DNA from: Luteibacter yeojuensis
GTDB lineage: Bacteria > Pseudomonadota > Gammaproteobacteria > Xanthomonadales > Rhodanobacteraceae
DNA length: 64,000 nucleotides
Direction of reading: 5' to 3'
Assembly: GCF_000964085.1 (NCBI RefSeq)
Contig: NZ_JZRB01000010.1
Coordinates: 25,185-89,184 of the forward strand
Each line of letters begins with the position of its first letter. Positions within the stretch are counted from its first letter, which is position 1. The notes below the pieces were generated by a model, which was not told the origin of the DNA, ran no database searches, and saw only the letters and a list, made by a program, of their open reading frames with translations. Below are positions 10,027 to 17,947 of the stretch, piece by piece. Made by a program: the position numbers and the translations under genes.

Positions 10027-11223
10027 ATGCGCATTTCCACTTCCTGGGGCTCGCAGCAGGCCGTCAACGCCATGCTCGACAGGCAGTACCAGCTGTCGCA
10101 GACGCAGCTGGCGCTCGGCAACGGCAAGGCCATCCAGTCGCCGTCCGACAACCCGGCCGCCGCCGCGCGCGCCGTCGACGTCAGCTCGGCGAGCGCGCAG
10201 AACGACCAGTACACGCGCAACATCGGCATGGCCAACACGCGCCTCTCCACCGAGGAGACCGCGCTGTCGTCGGCCAACGACATCCTCGACCGCATCCGCA
10301 CGCTGACCCTGCAGGGTACGAACGGTACGCAGACCGACGAGTCGCGCCAGTCCATCGCCACCGAGCTGCGCCAGACCATGCAGCAGCTGGTCAGCCTCGC
10401 GAACACGAAGGACGGGCAGGGCGAATACATCTTCGCCGGCTCGCGTACCACCACGCAGCCGTTCTCGCAGACCAACCTTTCCGTCAGCTACAACGGCGAC
10501 CAGGGCCAGCGCATGGTCGCGGCCGCGCCAGGCATGCAGGTGGCGACGGGCGATAACGGCGCCGATGTGTTCATGGCCATCCGTGGTGGCAATGGCACGT
10601 TCACCACCACGGCGGGCGCGAACACGGGCACCGGCGTCATCGGCAGCACCTCGGTCACCGATGCCTCGCAGTGGGATGGCAAGACGTACTCGGTGACGTT
10701 CACTTCGCCGACCACGTACGAAGTGCGCGACGTCAATGCCGATCCGGCCGACCCGCCGGTATCCACGGGCACCTATGACGGCGCGAGCGGCGCCATCAGC
10801 TTCAAGGGCGCGCAGCTCAATGTCACCGGCAACCCGGCGGCGGGTGATTCGTTCACCGTCGCACCGTCGTCGTCGCAGGATGTGTTCTCCACCGTGGCGA
10901 ACATCATCAACGCGTTCGAGACCCCGGGCGGCGGCGCCGGCATGACGAACACCATCAACGCGAACCTGCAGAACCTCGACCAGGCGCAGACCAGCTTCCT
11001 CGATACGCGCACCAAGATCGGCGCGCGGATGAACACGCTCGACCAGCAGACCCAGATCGGCGCCGACCAGAAGCTAGGCTACGACAGCACCCTCAGCGAC
11101 CTGACCGAGCTCGACTACGCCAGCGCCATCAGCAAGTTCTCGCAGCAGCAGACGGCCCTGGACGCCGCCCAGCAGGCCTACGTGAAGATGCAGAACCTCA
11201 CCCTGTTCAGCTACCTCAAGTAA
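10027..11223 (+). CDS. flgL: Hook-filament junction protein FlgL (HAP3)
   Basis: 398 residues. Second junction protein, structurally related to flagellin. The N-terminus RISTSWGSQQAVNAMLDRQ and flagellin-like helix segments (ALGNGKAIQSPSDNPAAAAR, about 32-51) are present, and the C-terminal helix ISKFSQQQTALDAAQQAYVKM is typical. A surface module (about residues 220-280) resembles the two modules in FlgK. It starts two bases after flgK and is the last gene of the flgB operon, with 316 bases before fliC. Confidence 0.95.
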   Translation: MRISTSWGSQQAVNAMLDRQYQLSQTQLALGNGKAIQSPSDNPAAAARAVDVSSASAQNDQYTRNIGMANTRLSTEETALSSANDILDRIRTLTLQGTNGTQTDESRQSIATELRQTMQQLVSLANTKDGQGEYIFAGSRTTTQPFSQTNLSVSYNGDQGQRMVAAAPGMQVATGDNGADVFMAIRGGNGTFTTTAGANTGTGVIGSTSVTDASQWDGKTYSVTFTSPTTYEVRDVNADPADPPVSTGTYDGASGAISFKGAQLNVTGNPAAGDSFTVAPSSSQDVFSTVANIINAFETPGGGAGMTNTINANLQNLDQAQTSFLDTRTKIGARMNTLDQQTQIGADQKLGYDSTLSDLTELDYASAISKFSQQQTALDAAQQAYVKMQNLTLFSYLK

Positions 11224-11345
11224 CCCGCTTCATAGGGAAGGGCCCCCCAGAGGCCCACCCAGGTAATGGTTTTGCCGGGCGGTCGCCACCACGCCACGGT
11301 TTCTTGCGACACCTTCGGTTGCCCTTTTTTGCGTGGAAGAAAGCC

Positions 11346-11372
11346 TAAACCCCGGCGCAGCCGTGCCGATAC
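11346..11372 (+). promoter_or_regulatory. Sigma-28 (FliA) promoter of fliC
   Basis: TAAA, 15 bases, then GCCGATAC: a seven-of-eight match to the -10 element GCCGATAA with exact FliA spacing. The transcription start would be near 11380, giving a leader of about 160 bases before fliC. The whole 316-base gap between flgL and fliC (11224-11539) holds this promoter, a GTCAA/TTGAC dyad and a leader with several short hairpins; I see no gene in it. Confidence 0.8.
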
Positions 11373-11382
11373 CCAGCCAGCA

Positions 11383-11402
11383 GTCAAAAAATAACTGTTG
11401 AC
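11383..11402. promoter_or_regulatory. GTCAA-N10-TTGAC dyad downstream of the fliC promoter
   Basis: Five-base perfect arms GTCAA and TTGAC flank an A/T-rich 10-base centre, starting about 11 bases after the sigma-28 -10 element and therefore overlapping or just following the expected transcription start. The half-site resembles published FleQ-type boxes (GTCAA...TTGAC), but spacing differs, so a repressor or FleQ role is only a hypothesis. Confidence 0.35.
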
Positions 11403-11539
11403 AGGTAGAAAAAGTTCTCAAGTTTCCTCCCGGCGTGCCGTAAACCTCTCTGAGGCGGAAGGCTTCCCTTTCGGAACCCCGCCGGACTACGCCGCAACTA
11501 ATCCGGCCCAACGGTTCCGTTAAACACAGGATCAAAACC

Positions 11540-12994
11540 ATGTCTCTGACCATCAACACCAACGTGATGTCGCTGAATGCCCAGCGCAACCTCAGCACCT
11601 CGCAGACCAAGCTGTCCTCGGCCATCGAGCGCCTGTCGTCGGGCAACCGCATCAACAGCGCGAAGGACGACGCCGCCGGCCTCGCCATCTCCACCCGCAT
11701 GACGACCCAGATCAACGGTCTGAACCGCGCCGTGCAGAACGCCAACGACGGTATCTCGCTGTCGCAGACCACCGAATCGGCCCTGGACGAAGTCACGAAC
11801 AACCTGCAGCGCATCCGCGAGCTGGCCGTGCAGTCCACCAACGCCTCGAACTCCTCGAGCGACCGCGCCGCCCTCGACGCCGAAGTGCAGCAGCGTCTGT
11901 CGGAAGTGACCCGTATCGCCACGCAGACCAACTTCAACGGCATGAAGGTGCTGGACGGCTCGGCCAACCAGCTCAGCTTCCAGGTCGGCGCCAACGTCGG
12001 TGAAGTCATCACCGTCGGCCTCGACAAGGGCATGAAGGCCAACCAGGTCGGCCAGCTGGCCGTCGGTTCGGCTACGCCGACCTTCACGGGCAGCGCCGCT
12101 GTCGCGGGCACCAAGGGTACGACGGTCGCCGGTTCGGCCACCACGAACTTCGACTTCTCGACGACCAACGCCTCGTTCACCGTTGCTGGCAAGACCGTCA
12201 ACCTGACCGGCAACTACAACAATGCCGCCGGCCTCGCCACTGAAATCAACAACCAGCTGTCGGCCGCCGGCGCGGGCGTCACGGCCAGCCAGACGGGTGG
12301 CACGTTCACCTTCACGAACGATGCCAATGGCGCGACCTCGCCGACCGTTGCCGGTACGGACGCCGCCACGCTGTTCGGTACGACGACCTCGACCGCCGGC
12401 ACCGCCGATGTCCCGGCCGGCGCGGCCAGCAGCCTCACCCTCGCCGCTGGCGCCCTGACCCTCAAGGTCGGTGACAACGCCGCGTTCGATATCTCGGGCA
12501 CCTTCAAGAGCACGCAGGACCTGGCCGATGCCATCAATGCCAAGTCGGGCGAGGGCGTCAACGCCTACGTCGCGCAGGATGGTTCGCTCAAGTTCGCGTC
12601 CTCGCAGAAGATGACCGTGGGCGGCACGGGCGCCGCTGGCGCTGGCTTCACGGCCGGTGACGTCGCGGTCTCGACGACCAGCACGCTGGCCGACGCGAGC
12701 GTCAAGACGGTCGACGGTGCCAACGACACCATCAACCGCATCGACGCGGCCCTGCAGTCGGTGTCCGACCTGCGCTCCACCCTCGGCGCGGTGCAGAACC
12801 GCTTCGAGTCCACCATCTCGAACCTGCAGAACATCTCGCAGAACCTGACCTCGTCGAAGTCGGCCATCACCGACGCCGACTTCGCCCAGGAAACGGCGAA
12901 CATGTCCTCGGCGCAGATCCTGCAGCAGGCCGGTGTTTCGGTGCTCGCCACCGCGAACCAGTCGCAGCAGATCGTGACCAAGCTCCTCGGCTAA
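11540..12994 (+). CDS. fliC: Flagellin FliC
   Basis: 484 residues; the filament subunit. Conserved D0/D1 ends: MSLTINTNVMSLNAQRNL at the N-terminus and DFAQETANMSSAQILQQAG to the end at the C-terminus. The middle (about 170-390) is a Thr/Gly/Ala-rich variable region with two flagellin_IN-like segments (about 210-270 and 300-355), making it longer than many xanthomonad flagellins. The flg22-type epitope region (about residues 30-51) reads RINSAKDDAAGLAIS, the Asp-containing canonical form. Translation starts at ATG with AGGA 8 bases upstream, embedded in ACAGGAT, which also looks like a CsrA site. A single flagellin gene is present here, under a sigma-28 promoter. Confidence 0.97.
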   Translation: MSLTINTNVMSLNAQRNLSTSQTKLSSAIERLSSGNRINSAKDDAAGLAISTRMTTQINGLNRAVQNANDGISLSQTTESALDEVTNNLQRIRELAVQSTNASNSSSDRAALDAEVQQRLSEVTRIATQTNFNGMKVLDGSANQLSFQVGANVGEVITVGLDKGMKANQVGQLAVGSATPTFTGSAAVAGTKGTTVAGSATTNFDFSTTNASFTVAGKTVNLTGNYNNAAGLATEINNQLSAAGAGVTASQTGGTFTFTNDANGATSPTVAGTDAATLFGTTTSTAGTADVPAGAASSLTLAAGALTLKVGDNAAFDISGTFKSTQDLADAINAKSGEGVNAYVAQDGSLKFASSQKMTVGGTGAAGAGFTAGDVAVSTTSTLADASVKTVDGANDTINRIDAALQSVSDLRSTLGAVQNRFESTISNLQNISQNLTSSKSAITDADFAQETANMSSAQILQQAGVSVLATANQSQQIVTKLLG

Positions 12995-13013
12995 TCGCCC
13001 GGAGCTCCGCCTC

Positions 13014-13034
13014 CCCCGGGGCCAGGCCCCGGGG
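13014..13034 (+). terminator. GC-rich hairpin after fliC
   Basis: Perfect 10-base inverted repeat CCCCGGGGCC / GGCCCCGGGG around one base, 20 bases after the fliC stop. No long T tract follows, but position and stability suggest it ends the fliC message. It directly abuts the sigma-54 promoter of fliD. Confidence 0.6.
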
Positions 13035-13035
13035 T

Positions 13036-13050
13036 TGGCAGGCTAATTGC
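13036..13050 (+). promoter_or_regulatory. Sigma-54 promoter of fliD
   Basis: TGGCAG-GCTAA-TTGC has exact GG-N10-GC spacing and one mismatch to TGGCAC-N5-TTGC. It lies 87 bases before fliD and probably drives fliD-fliS-fliT-PilZ. Confidence 0.78.
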
Positions 13051-13136
13051 TTAATTGTCACGGGTGGCCCTGCTTGCAGTGCCGCCCGTCGACAAATTGG
13101 CGCCCAGGGCAGTGAGGCGTCTTCAAGGAGAGCTTC

Positions 13137-14498
13137 ATGGCCACCACTACACCTACCTTGGGTTCCAGCTCCATCGACGTCGCGTCGATCGTGTCGAACC
13201 TCGTCGCCAACAAGCGCGCGGCGAAAGACAAGCAGCTCTCGGCCGCTGTCACGGCCAACACCACCCAGATTTCCGCCGTCGGCAATTTCACCTCGTCGCT
13301 GACGAGCCTGCAAAGCGCCATCAAGGCGCTGACCGACGGCACGGCGTTCACCACCCAGAAAACCTCGGTGGGTGACTCCACCATCCTGAGCGCCACGACC
13401 GACGCCACCGCGCAGCCGGGCAGCTATAACATCGTCGTCAGCAAGCTCGCCACGGCGCAGAAGAGCACCTCAACCGCTGTCACCGACGCCAAGACGGCCG
13501 TCGGCACGGGCACGCTGACCGTCTCGGTCGGCGGCAAGTCCATGAACCTGGACATCGATTCCTCGGCCAACGCGCTGCAGGATATCCGCGACAAGATCAA
13601 CAAGGCATCGGATAACCCCGGTGTCTCGGCCGCCATCGTGACCGGCTCGGATGGCGCCCACCTGGTGCTGACCTCCACTGCCACGGGCGCGGCCAATGCC
13701 TTCACCGTCAGCGCCAGTGGTGGCGACGGCGGGCTATCGAAACTGGCCTTCGACCCGGCGACGGATACCGCCACGGTCAAGGCGCAGGATGCCGAGTTCA
13801 CCATCGACGGCACCGCGGCCACCAGCGCCACCAACACCGTGGCCACGGCCATCGACGGCGTGACCCTCACGCTGGCGAAGGAAGGCACCAGTAGCGTCAA
13901 CATCACGAACGATACCTCGGCGGTCACCAATGCGATGCAGAGCATGGTCACGGCCTATAACTCGTTCATTTCCACCTACCAGACCCTGACCAAGTACGAC
14001 GCGACCAACAACCAGGTCGGTGCCCTTATCGGCGACGCCACGGTCATGGGCATCAAGAGCCAGGTATCCACGCTGCTCGGCTCGCAGGTCGCTGGCGGCG
14101 CGGCGGGCGCGCCCAAGTCGCTCAGCGACCTGGGCGTGTCGTTCCAGGTCGATGGCACCCTGAAGTTTGATTCGACCAAGCTCACCAAGGCGCTGGCGAC
14201 GAACCCGAAGGACACCCAGAACCTGCTTAGCGGCACCAACGGCCTCGCGCCGAAGCTCGACAAGCTGATCACGGGCTGGACCTCGTCGACGGGCATCCTC
14301 ACCCAGCGCACGGCCAACCTCAACACGAAAGCCAAGGATCTCTCCGACCAGCAGGACGCCTACGACCTGCAGATGACGGACTACACCACGCGCCTGACCA
14401 AGCAGTACACGGCGCTGGACACCATGATGACCAAGCTCAGCAGCACCAGCAGCTACCTCCAGCAGCAGTTCGACGCGCTGACCAACTCGAACAAGTAA
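13137..14498 (+). CDS. fliD: Filament cap protein FliD (HAP2)
   Basis: 453 residues. Forms the cap at the filament tip and guides flagellin folding. The N-terminal FliD_N region (SSIDVASIVSNLVANKRAAK and following helices), central beta domains with ITLQDIRDKINKA-like flagellin_IN segments, and the C-terminal FliD_C coiled helices (about 390-453, ending in YLQQQFDALTNSNK) are all recognisable. A GGAG Shine-Dalgarno lies 7 bases before the ATG. It is followed 21 bases later by its chaperone-type neighbour fliS. Confidence 0.95.
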   Translation: MATTTPTLGSSSIDVASIVSNLVANKRAAKDKQLSAAVTANTTQISAVGNFTSSLTSLQSAIKALTDGTAFTTQKTSVGDSTILSATTDATAQPGSYNIVVSKLATAQKSTSTAVTDAKTAVGTGTLTVSVGGKSMNLDIDSSANALQDIRDKINKASDNPGVSAAIVTGSDGAHLVLTSTATGAANAFTVSASGGDGGLSKLAFDPATDTATVKAQDAEFTIDGTAATSATNTVATAIDGVTLTLAKEGTSSVNITNDTSAVTNAMQSMVTAYNSFISTYQTLTKYDATNNQVGALIGDATVMGIKSQVSTLLGSQVAGGAAGAPKSLSDLGVSFQVDGTLKFDSTKLTKALATNPKDTQNLLSGTNGLAPKLDKLITGWTSSTGILTQRTANLNTKAKDLSDQQDAYDLQMTDYTTRLTKQYTALDTMMTKLSSTSSYLQQQFDALTNSNK

Positions 14499-14519
14499 TT
14501 CCAGCAGGAACGACACGAC

Positions 14520-14942
14520 ATGGCATTGGGATACTCCCGTGGCGCAGGCGCCTACCAGCAGGTCCGTACCGGCGGTGGCATCGAGGCCGCCGACGCGCAC
14601 GGCCTGATCACGCTCCTGATGGACGGTGCCCTCGAGCGCATCCGGCTGGCCGTGGCATGCATCGCCACGGGCAACATCGCCGCCCGCGGCGAGGCCATCT
14701 CCAAGGCCATCGAAATCATCGGCGGCCTGCAGGGCGGCCTGAACCACGACGTGGATCCGTCGCTCACCGAGCGCCTGGACGCCCTTTACGACTACATGGC
14801 CCGCCGCCTGCTGCAGGCCAACCTGCACGCCGACGCCGCGGCGCTCGATGAAGTGGCCGGCCTGCTGGGCCAGATCCGCGACAGCTGGGTGGCCATTCCG
14901 GCGGAAGCCCGCCAGGTGCCCGCGGCAGGCGTTGGCGCATGA
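14520..14942 (+). CDS. fliS: Flagellin export chaperone FliS
   Basis: 140 residues, mostly helical, the usual FliS size. It binds the C-terminal helix of flagellin in the cytoplasm and prevents premature polymerisation. Family features: Y-x-x-V after the start (AYQQVRT), LITLLMDGALERIRLA, and the SLTERLDALYDYMARRLLQANL helix with the conserved Leu/Tyr pattern. It lies between fliD and the fliT-like gene, whose start overlaps its stop. Confidence 0.94.
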   Translation: MALGYSRGAGAYQQVRTGGGIEAADAHGLITLLMDGALERIRLAVACIATGNIAARGEAISKAIEIIGGLQGGLNHDVDPSLTERLDALYDYMARRLLQANLHADAAALDEVAGLLGQIRDSWVAIPAEARQVPAAGVGA

Positions 14943-15232
14943 ACGCCGCCTTCTGCGACCTCGACGCGGTGATGACCCTCACCGAGGCCATGCACGCGGC
15001 CGCCACCGAGGGGCGCTGGGACGACCTGACCGACCTGGAGGCCCGGCGCGATCCGGTGCTTCGTTCGGGCACCATGCGCCCGGCGCCGGAAACGCTCGAG
15101 TCGCTCAAGTCGATCATGCTGATCGACAACCTCATCAAGGACCTGGTCTCCGCCGCCCGCGACGAAGCCGCCGTGGCGTGGGATGCCTCGCGCCGCGTCC
15201 GCCGCGCGGTGGCTGCGTATACTTCGTTCTGA
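14939..15232 (+). CDS. FliT-like flagellar chaperone candidate
   Basis: 97 residues, predicted all-helical, beginning at the ATG that overlaps the fliS TGA. Sequence similarity to FliT cannot be judged by eye beyond size, helical pattern and the R-R-D-P-V-L segment common in FliT-like proteins. The assignment rests mainly on position: in many flagellar clusters the small gene after fliS encodes a FliT-type chaperone of FliD. It may instead be a lineage-specific helical protein. Confidence 0.6.
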   Translation: MNAAFCDLDAVMTLTEAMHAAATEGRWDDLTDLEARRDPVLRSGTMRPAPETLESLKSIMLIDNLIKDLVSAARDEAAVAWDASRRVRRAVAAYTSF

Positions 15233-15257
15233 TCCCCCTATGAGCGGTGGCAGGCCC

Positions 15258-15818
15258 ATGAGCGAAGCAACATGGAAGGCCTTTTCCGAGCGCGTCACGT
15301 GGGACGCCCGGTTCCATGCCACCGTCGAGGCCGGCGAGCGCCTCTCCGCCGATGCCCTGGCCTCGGTCAACGACCGCAACGCCAATGTGCTGGTCGCCGT
15401 CGCCGCCCTCATGGATCGCCGCGTCGATACCGGTGAGGACGACAACGCGCTGGGCCAGGAAGTGGCCCGGCTCGATGCCAAGCTCAACGTCCTCATGGAG
15501 ATCGTCAACCGTCTCCTCCTGCCACAGTCCTCGCTGCCGCCCCGCATCGCCGTCCGCTTCAATGCCCTGGGCATGGTGCTGCCCTGGGACGGCCTGCCGC
15601 CCGTCGGCCAGCCCGTGCTGGTGAAGCTGCACTTCGACGTCTGCCGCGCGCTGCCCCTGGAGCTGCCGGGCATCCGCGAGGCCGGCCCGGCCGATGGCAA
15701 GGGCTTCGTGGGCTTCGAGGGCCTCACCGAGCCGGTACGGGACGAGATCGAGCGCCTGGTTTTCCGGCAACACCGCCGCCAGGTGGCCGAGGCGCGCGCC
15801 AACGCCGCCCAGGGGTGA
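15258..15818 (+). CDS. PilZ-like protein of the flagellar cluster
   Basis: 186 residues from the ATG at 15258; an in-frame ATG at 15240 would add six residues. The N-terminal half is helical with a heptad-like run (LDAKLNVLMEIVNRLLL, about 70-86); the C-terminal half has a PilZ-like beta pattern (PPRIAVRFNALGMVLP, GQPVLVKLHFDV, GKGFVGFEGL). The RxxxR and (D/N)xSxxG cyclic-di-GMP motifs of canonical PilZ domains are not seen: the second position reads ALGMVLP. In xanthomonads a PilZ-like gene occupies this place before fleQ, so it may act as a protein-binding PilZ in motility control rather than as a nucleotide sensor. PilZ assignment is by pattern and context. Confidence 0.65.
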   Translation: MSEATWKAFSERVTWDARFHATVEAGERLSADALASVNDRNANVLVAVAALMDRRVDTGEDDNALGQEVARLDAKLNVLMEIVNRLLLPQSSLPPRIAVRFNALGMVLPWDGLPPVGQPVLVKLHFDVCRALPLELPGIREAGPADGKGFVGFEGLTEPVRDEIERLVFRQHRRQVAEARANAAQG

Positions 15819-15822
15819 CCTT

Positions 15823-15876
15823 TTACGTCACGTGACGTAATGCCGGCGCGTGGCACCCAGCGTCACATTCGTGACG
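15823..15876. promoter_or_regulatory. Palindromic CGTCA/TGACG operator cluster before fleQ
   Basis: TTACGTCAC followed directly by GTGACGTAA is a perfect 18-base palindrome (15823-15840). A second site, CGTCAC-ATTC-GTGACG (15861-15876), has perfect six-base arms. Two more half-sites follow (CGTCAGG at 15882 and TTGACAC at 15890). The density suggests a transcription-factor binding region controlling fleQ; the identity of the factor is unknown. Confidence 0.5.
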
Positions 15877-16004
15877 CGTGTCGTCAGGATTGACACTGGC
15901 GGCCCAATTCACACTTTCACGACTTGCCGGAAAGGTTTTCCTCACACGGCGAATCGGCGTGCGCTGACATGAATTTCAGGCAATGTCCGTCGGAATTCCG
16001 GCGT

Positions 16005-16019
16005 TGGCACGATGCTTGA
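16005..16019 (+). promoter_or_regulatory. Sigma-54-like site upstream of fleQ (weak -12)
   Basis: TGGCAC-GATGC-TTGA has a perfect -24 element but GA instead of GC at -12. It lies 83 bases before the chosen fleQ start. It could allow autoregulated sigma-54 expression of fleQ; the defective -12 makes this uncertain. Confidence 0.4.
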
Positions 16020-16102
16020 TTGATACCTTGCAACGAAGGCGACGGGATTCCATCGCGGAACCCGCCGACGGGCCTTCGATCCACTGCAACGGGGTATCTC
16101 CA

Positions 16103-17521
16103 GTGAAGTCCTCCAACTTTCTCATCGTCGAATCCGATGCCGCCCGCGCCGATGCCGTGAGCTCGGCCCTGGCCTTCATGGGCTACCGCCCGGTGCAGGC
16201 CGGCCGCATGCAGCCGGAGGAAGCCGCCGAAGGCTGGCGCGGCGCATGGGTGGGCACGGTGGAGGACGAAACCGAGCTGGAAGGCTACCTCGCCGCCCTC
16301 GGCCGCCAGGCCCGCAACCTCCCGATGCTGGTGGCCGCCGATTCCCCGATCGCCACCGCCCTCATCGCCGACGACGCGAACCAGAACGTCGAACTCATCG
16401 ACATGCCGCTGCGCTACGAGCGCCTCCAGGAAGCGCTCCGTGCCCTGCAGGCCCGCGTGCAGCCGCCCGCGCAGTCCAACCTCCGCTTCGTGGGCCAGTC
16501 CGGCCCCATGCAGCGCGTCAACGCCCTCATCCGCCAGGTGGCCCCGTTCGATTCCAGCGTGCTGGTGCTGGGCGAATCCGGCAGCGGCAAGGAACTGGTC
16601 GCCCGCACCATCCACGATTGCTCGCCGCGCCGCGACAAGCCGTTCGTCGCCATCAACTGCGGCGCCATCCCCGCCGAGCTGCTCGAGAGCGAACTGTTCG
16701 GCCACGAGAAGGGTGCCTTCACCGGTGCCATCAGCACCCGCAAGGGCCGCTTCGAGCTGGCCGAGGGCGGCACGCTGTTCCTCGACGAAATCGGCGACAT
16801 GAGCCTGCCCATGCAGGTGAAGCTGCTCCGCGTGCTGCAGGAGCGCGTGTTCGAGCGGGTCGGCGGCAACCGCGCGCAGCGCTGCGATGTGCGCATCATC
16901 GCCGCCACCCACCGCGACCTCGAGGGCGCCATCGAGCGCGGCACGTTCCGCGAAGACCTCTTCTACCGCCTGTCGGTGTTCCCGCTGGAAATGCCGGCGC
17001 TGCGCCAGCGCCTGGAAGACCTGCCCGCGCTCATCGCCGAGTTCAACCAGCGCCTCGTCCAGCGTGGCCTGTCGTCGGTCCGCTTTACCCCCAGCGCCAT
17101 GAACGCCCTGTGCCAGCACACCTGGCCGGGCAATGTCCGCGAGCTGTCCAACCTCGTGGAGCGCATGGCCATCCTCATGCCGCAGGGCGATATCCGCGCC
17201 GCTGATTTGCCGGAAAAGTACCGCGGTGCGGTGGCCGTCGAAGAAGTCACCGGCGCAGCCCTCATCGCCATGATGGAAGCTGAGCCGGAGATCACGGAAA
17301 CCTTCCGCTACGGTGGTGAGGATGATCCCTCGGTGCTCCCGCAGGGCGGCCTCGACCTGAAGGACCACCTCGCCGGCATCGAGATCGGCCTCATCCGCCA
17401 GGCGCTCGACTCGGCCAATGGCGTCGTCGCCCACGCCGCCAAGCTGCTCCGCGTCCAGCGCACCACGCTGGTCGAGAAGCTGCGCAAGTACGGCCTGTCG
17501 GAAGCCGCGCAGGCCGGCTAA
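16103..17521 (+). CDS. fleQ: Sigma-54 enhancer-binding activator FleQ
   Basis: 472 residues from a GTG with GGGG about 8 bases upstream; an in-frame ATG 40 codons earlier lies before the sigma-54-like site and is unlikely. The N-terminal divergent receiver-like FleQ domain (1-120, FLIVESDAARAD) lacks an obvious phospho-acceptor Asp. The central AAA+ domain (about 130-365) has Walker A GESGSGKE, the sigma-54 contact loop GAFTGA, Walker B FLDEIGDM and the arginine-finger region FREDLFYRLSVF. A Fis-type helix-turn-helix ends the protein (HAAKLLRVQRTTLVEKLRKY). It is the likely master activator of the sigma-54 flagellar promoters here. No fleS/fleR pair follows, unlike in Pseudomonas. Confidence 0.92.
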   Translation: MKSSNFLIVESDAARADAVSSALAFMGYRPVQAGRMQPEEAAEGWRGAWVGTVEDETELEGYLAALGRQARNLPMLVAADSPIATALIADDANQNVELIDMPLRYERLQEALRALQARVQPPAQSNLRFVGQSGPMQRVNALIRQVAPFDSSVLVLGESGSGKELVARTIHDCSPRRDKPFVAINCGAIPAELLESELFGHEKGAFTGAISTRKGRFELAEGGTLFLDEIGDMSLPMQVKLLRVLQERVFERVGGNRAQRCDVRIIAATHRDLEGAIERGTFREDLFYRLSVFPLEMPALRQRLEDLPALIAEFNQRLVQRGLSSVRFTPSAMNALCQHTWPGNVRELSNLVERMAILMPQGDIRAADLPEKYRGAVAVEEVTGAALIAMMEAEPEITETFRYGGEDDPSVLPQGGLDLKDHLAGIEIGLIRQALDSANGVVAHAAKLLRVQRTTLVEKLRKYGLSEAAQAG

Positions 17522-17534
17522 AAGGCAAGGCCAT

Positions 17535-17549
17535 TGGCATGGGTCGTGC
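17535..17549 (+). promoter_or_regulatory. Sigma-54 promoter of the fliE operon
   Basis: TGGCAT-GGGTC-GTGC keeps GG-N10-GC spacing with two consensus deviations. It lies in the 68-base gap between fleQ and fliE, 40 bases before the fliE ATG, the same distance as at flgB. Confidence 0.65.
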
Positions 17550-17589
17550 TTGAAGTGTCGGTAAGACGATTACGCGTTGGAAAACCGTC

Positions 17590-17919
17590 ATGACCACGAT
17601 CGACGTCAACAGCCTCCTGCTCCAGATGCGCCGCATCAGCGCGCAGACCGAGATGCCCGCCATCCGCGGCGTGGGCGAAGCCGCTCCCGCGCAGAAGGGC
17701 TCGTTCGGCGACCTGCTCAAGCAATCGATCGACGGCGTCAACGAAACACAGCAGAAGGCCGGCCAACTCTCCACGGCCTTCGAGCGCGGTGATCCGGGCG
17801 TCGATCTCGCCCAGGTGATGATCCAGGGCCAGAAAGCCGACCTCGCCTTCCGCGGCATGACCGAAGTGCGCAACAAGATGGTCGATGCCTACAAAGAAAT
17901 CATGAACATGTCGGTCTAA
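17590..17919 (+). CDS. fliE: Flagellar MS ring-rod junction protein FliE
   Basis: 109 residues, typical. FliE links the MS ring to the rod and is the first axial protein exported. The recognisable core is SFGDLLKQSIDGVNETQQKAG (start of that stretch about residue 38) and the C-terminal VMIQGQKADLAFRGMTEVRNKMVDAY region shared with rod proteins. First gene of fliEFGHIJK. Confidence 0.96.
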   Translation: MTTIDVNSLLLQMRRISAQTEMPAIRGVGEAAPAQKGSFGDLLKQSIDGVNETQQKAGQLSTAFERGDPGVDLAQVMIQGQKADLAFRGMTEVRNKMVDAYKEIMNMSV

Positions 17920-17947
17920 CGCCGGCTTGCCACGAACCCAGGATTGA

